Shown here: positions 30,506 to 31,678 of the stretch, piece by piece
How the letters are laid out: each line of letters starts with the position of its first letter
Numbering within the stretch: the stretch's first letter is position 1
DNA from: Anaerolineales bacterium
GTDB taxonomy: Bacteria > Chloroflexota > Anaerolineae > B4-G1 > DUEL01
Assembly: GCA_015662065.1 (NCBI GenBank)
Contig: DQUX01000229.1
Coordinates: 1-31,678, forward strand
Reading direction: 5' to 3'
Length of the DNA: 31,678 nt
Translations under genes and position numbers: made by a program
Notes under the pieces: model-generated
Seen by the model: only the letters and a program-made list of their open reading frames with translations
Database searches by the model: none
Told to the model about the DNA's origin: nothing

Positions 30506-30533
30506 ATCACAATCCATGCAACCCGGCTGTGAT
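30506..30533. promoter_or_regulatory. ATCACA / TGTGAT inverted repeat in the leader
   Basis: ATCACA (30506-30511) and TGTGAT (30528-30533) are 22 bases apart centre to centre, two helical turns, downstream of the predicted promoter. It could be a protein site or a weak hairpin. Confidence 0.3.
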
Positions 30534-30591
30534 TCTGGCGACGGGGCGAGGCCCATCGTTGGAGGCCCAAGTCCGAAGGGGGAGGAGGCTG

Positions 30592-31107
30592 ATGGACGAG
30601 AAAAAGGCTCAGGAGTACATCAACATCCTTCGCCGCACCGACGTCTTCTACGATCTATCTGAGGCGCAATTGCAGATGGTCGCTGGCGTCTGTTCGGAGG
30701 CCGAGTACCGGATGGGGGAGATCATCTTTGAGGAGAACAGCACCGGGGATGAGCTGTACGTCATCGCTCGTGGGGAGGTGGAGATCCTTGTCGATCCCTC
30801 CCTGGTGCAGACGACGCCCGGCCCGGGGACGGGCCCTGTCACCATCGCCACGCTGCGGTCTGGGCAGACCTTTGGGGAGGTTGCGTTGGTGGACCGGGGG
30901 CTGCGCACCGCTTCGGCCCGCTGTGCCTCCCGCAGGACGCGGCTTCTGGTGATACCGCGGGAGCGGTTGATCGCCCTGTGTGATAGCTACCCGGAGCTGG
31001 GGTATCGGGTGATGAGGAACGTGGCGGCCGACCTGGCTTTCAAGATCCGTGGGACCGATCTACTGATCCGCGAGCAATTGCTCTGGAGGCCTCGTCCCCC
31101 GGCTTGA
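30592..31107 (+). CDS. stand-alone cyclic-nucleotide-binding-domain protein
   Basis: The 171-residue protein is a single CRP-like beta-barrel domain with no DNA-binding helix-turn-helix. The phosphate-binding cassette is FGEVALVDRGLRTASAR (94-110), with Arg105 at the usual ligand position. An N-terminal helical part has LRRTDVFYDLSEAQLQMV, typical of the family. It probably binds cAMP, cGMP or a similar ligand, or acts as a scaffold; the partner is unknown. ATG 30592 has GGGGGAGGAGG a few bases upstream; a longer frame from 30529 is not supported. It has its own promoter. Confidence 0.85.
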   Translation: MDEKKAQEYINILRRTDVFYDLSEAQLQMVAGVCSEAEYRMGEIIFEENSTGDELYVIARGEVEILVDPSLVQTTPGPGTGPVTIATLRSGQTFGEVALVDRGLRTASARCASRRTRLLVIPRERLIALCDSYPELGYRVMRNVAADLAFKIRGTDLLIREQLLWRPRPPA

Positions 31108-31131
31108 CTTTTCGCTGTGGGGGGTTATAAT
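31104..31131 (+). promoter_or_regulatory. promoter of tRNA-Gly, overlapping the previous stop codon
   Basis: TTGACT (31104-31109) and a perfect TATAAT (31126-31131) have a 16-base spacer. The -35 box includes the TGA stop of the preceding gene. The tRNA begins 11 bases later. Confidence 0.85.
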
Positions 31132-31142
31132 ATCAAATGCGA

Positions 31143-31214
31143 GCGGGTGTAGTTCAGCGGTAGAACGTCAGCTTCCCAAGCTGAATGTCAGGGGTTCGAG
31201 TCCCCTCACCCGCT
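31143..31214 (+). tRNA. tRNA-Gly (anticodon CCC)
   Basis: Acceptor GCGGGTG pairs with CACCCGC; the D stem is GTTC/GAAC; the anticodon stem is TCAGC/GCTGA with loop TTCCCAA; the T stem is AGGGG/CCCCT with loop TTCGAGT. The discriminator is T. CCA is not encoded. Confidence 0.96.
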
Positions 31215-31240
31215 CCTGGGGCAAACTGGTCTCTGCGAAG

Positions 31241-31272
31241 CCGCCGGTGGATAGCCACCGGTGGTTTTTTTT
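31241..31272 (+). terminator. strong intrinsic terminator after tRNA-Gly
   Basis: CCGCCGGTGG (31241-31250) pairs with CCACCGGTGG (31255-31264; one G-U) around ATAG, followed by eight T residues (31265-31272). Confidence 0.95.
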
Positions 31273-31481
31273 GACCCCCCGGGCGTGTATCTCGATCCCT
31301 GGTGGGATGGGGCAGGGGCGTATCCCCGCATCGGCCCGGAAGAGCCGCGCCGGCCCGAAGGGCTGGTGTGGGGTGGATTCCCCCCCAGCCCCGCCGGTTC
31401 ACGGCGGGGCGGTCTCTCGGGTCGCACCAGCCTGGCCTCCAGCGGTCCCTTTCGCTTCCGAGCATGCGGGCGATGTGAGCA
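31273..31481. other. non-coding spacer between tRNA-Gly and the last gene
   Basis: No convincing gene was seen here. A hairpin, CCCCGCCG (31389-31396) with CGGCGGGG (31402-31409), has a GTTCA loop and resembles the TTCA-loop hairpins of the ribosomal region. Confidence 0.5.
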
Positions 31482-31510
31482 TTGCGCTACAGCCCGAGAT
31501 AGGGTAGAAT
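31482..31510 (+). promoter_or_regulatory. putative promoter of the last gene
   Basis: TTGCGC (31482-31487) and TAGAAT (31505-31510) are 17 bases apart. The start codon lies 25 bases downstream of the -10 box. Confidence 0.6.
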
Positions 31511-31534
31511 CGTCACACTGTCCAAGGAGTATAA

Positions 31535-31678
31535 ATGGAACCAACGTACCAGGATTTTCTCAACGAAGACCCTCAGCGCCCCGGCGTGCTCCGCTTTGGC
31601 GGGGCGCGGATGGCCTTACTCGATATCGAGGCCGGCTTGTGGGGGTTGCGCCGTCAGATCGAGGCGCTGGTCGGTCCC
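31535..31678 (+). CDS. N-terminal fragment of an unidentified protein, possibly V4R/XylR-N-like
   Basis: The first 48 residues are visible; the gene runs off the window. ATG 31535 has AAGGAG at normal spacing and a promoter upstream, so it is a real start. The part PGVLRFGGARMALLDIEAGLWGLRRQIEALVG faintly recalls the beginning of XylR-N/V4R sensory domains, in which a short strand is followed by LRR-type helix sequence. This is weak; the function should be considered unknown. Confidence 0.6.
   Translation, partial: MEPTYQDFLNEDPQRPGVLRFGGARMALLDIEAGLWGLRRQIEALVGP

Noticed and set aside
31154..31465. 103-residue frame antisense to tRNA-Gly
   Set aside because: Its C-terminus is the reverse complement of the tRNA; such frames are well-known artefacts.
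1..31678. CRISPR arrays, insertion-sequence transposases, prophage genes or toxin-antitoxin pairs
   Set aside because: None was seen; the window is core genome apart from small intergenic repeats.

Overview
This 31.7 kb window is a high-GC bacterial chromosome segment built around one long run of transcription and translation genes on the + strand. Several traits suggest Chloroflexota, probably an Anaerolineae or Thermoflexia-like lineage: high GC, zinc-type S14 and S4, S4 lying between S11 and rpoA, many GTG and TTG starts, and degenerate intergenic repeats. This placement is inference; no rRNA gene is present to test it.

Layout. Positions 4-3240 hold a YgfK-type iron-sulfur flavoprotein whose true start may lie outside the window. 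A small hotdog-fold thioesterase follows (3277-3741). A DinB-like gene on the - strand (3534-4238) overlaps the thioesterase tail to tail. Then come a palindromic intergenic repeat (4358-4445), a tRNA-Asn with a strong promoter, and rpoB with its own promoter. rpoC does not follow rpoB. A promoter overlapping the rpoB stop codon starts the str-type block rpsL-rpsG-fusA-tuf. The S10, spc and alpha-type blocks follow without a strand change: rpsJ, rplC, rplD, rplW, rplB, rpsS, rplV, rpsC, rplP, rpmC, rpsQ, rplN, rplX, rplE, rpsZ, rpsH, rplF, rplR, rpsE, rpmD, rplO, secY, adk, map, rpmJ, rpsM, rpsK, rpsD, rpoA, rplQ, truA, rplM and rpsI. A hairpin at 30390-30420 probably ends this block. A stand-alone cyclic-nucleotide-binding-domain protein, a tRNA-Gly with a strong terminator, and the start of an unidentified gene complete the window.

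How the genes work together. Most of the window makes the ribosome, two RNA polymerase core subunits, the two main elongation factors and the SecY channel, plus adenylate kinase, methionine aminopeptidase and tRNA pseudouridine synthase. Tight spacing and ATGA or GTGA overlaps (rpmC/rpsQ/rplN, rpsE/rpmD/rplO, secY/adk/map) suggest translational coupling.

The most unusual content is in the elongation factors. EF-Tu is otherwise highly conserved but its switch I effector loop is rewritten: the near-universal RGITI is gone and the loop is about five residues longer. Its DCPGH motif is followed by R instead of A. The adjacent EF-G keeps RGITI, but both loops at the tip of domain IV, which enter the decoding centre, are non-canonical; the residue matching E. 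coli His583 is Asp. RpoB carries an insertion of roughly 130 residues containing repeats of a WL-x-(D/E)-R-G motif. Intergenic DNA contains a family of GC hairpins with a TTCA loop and heptamer repeats that could fold back on themselves.
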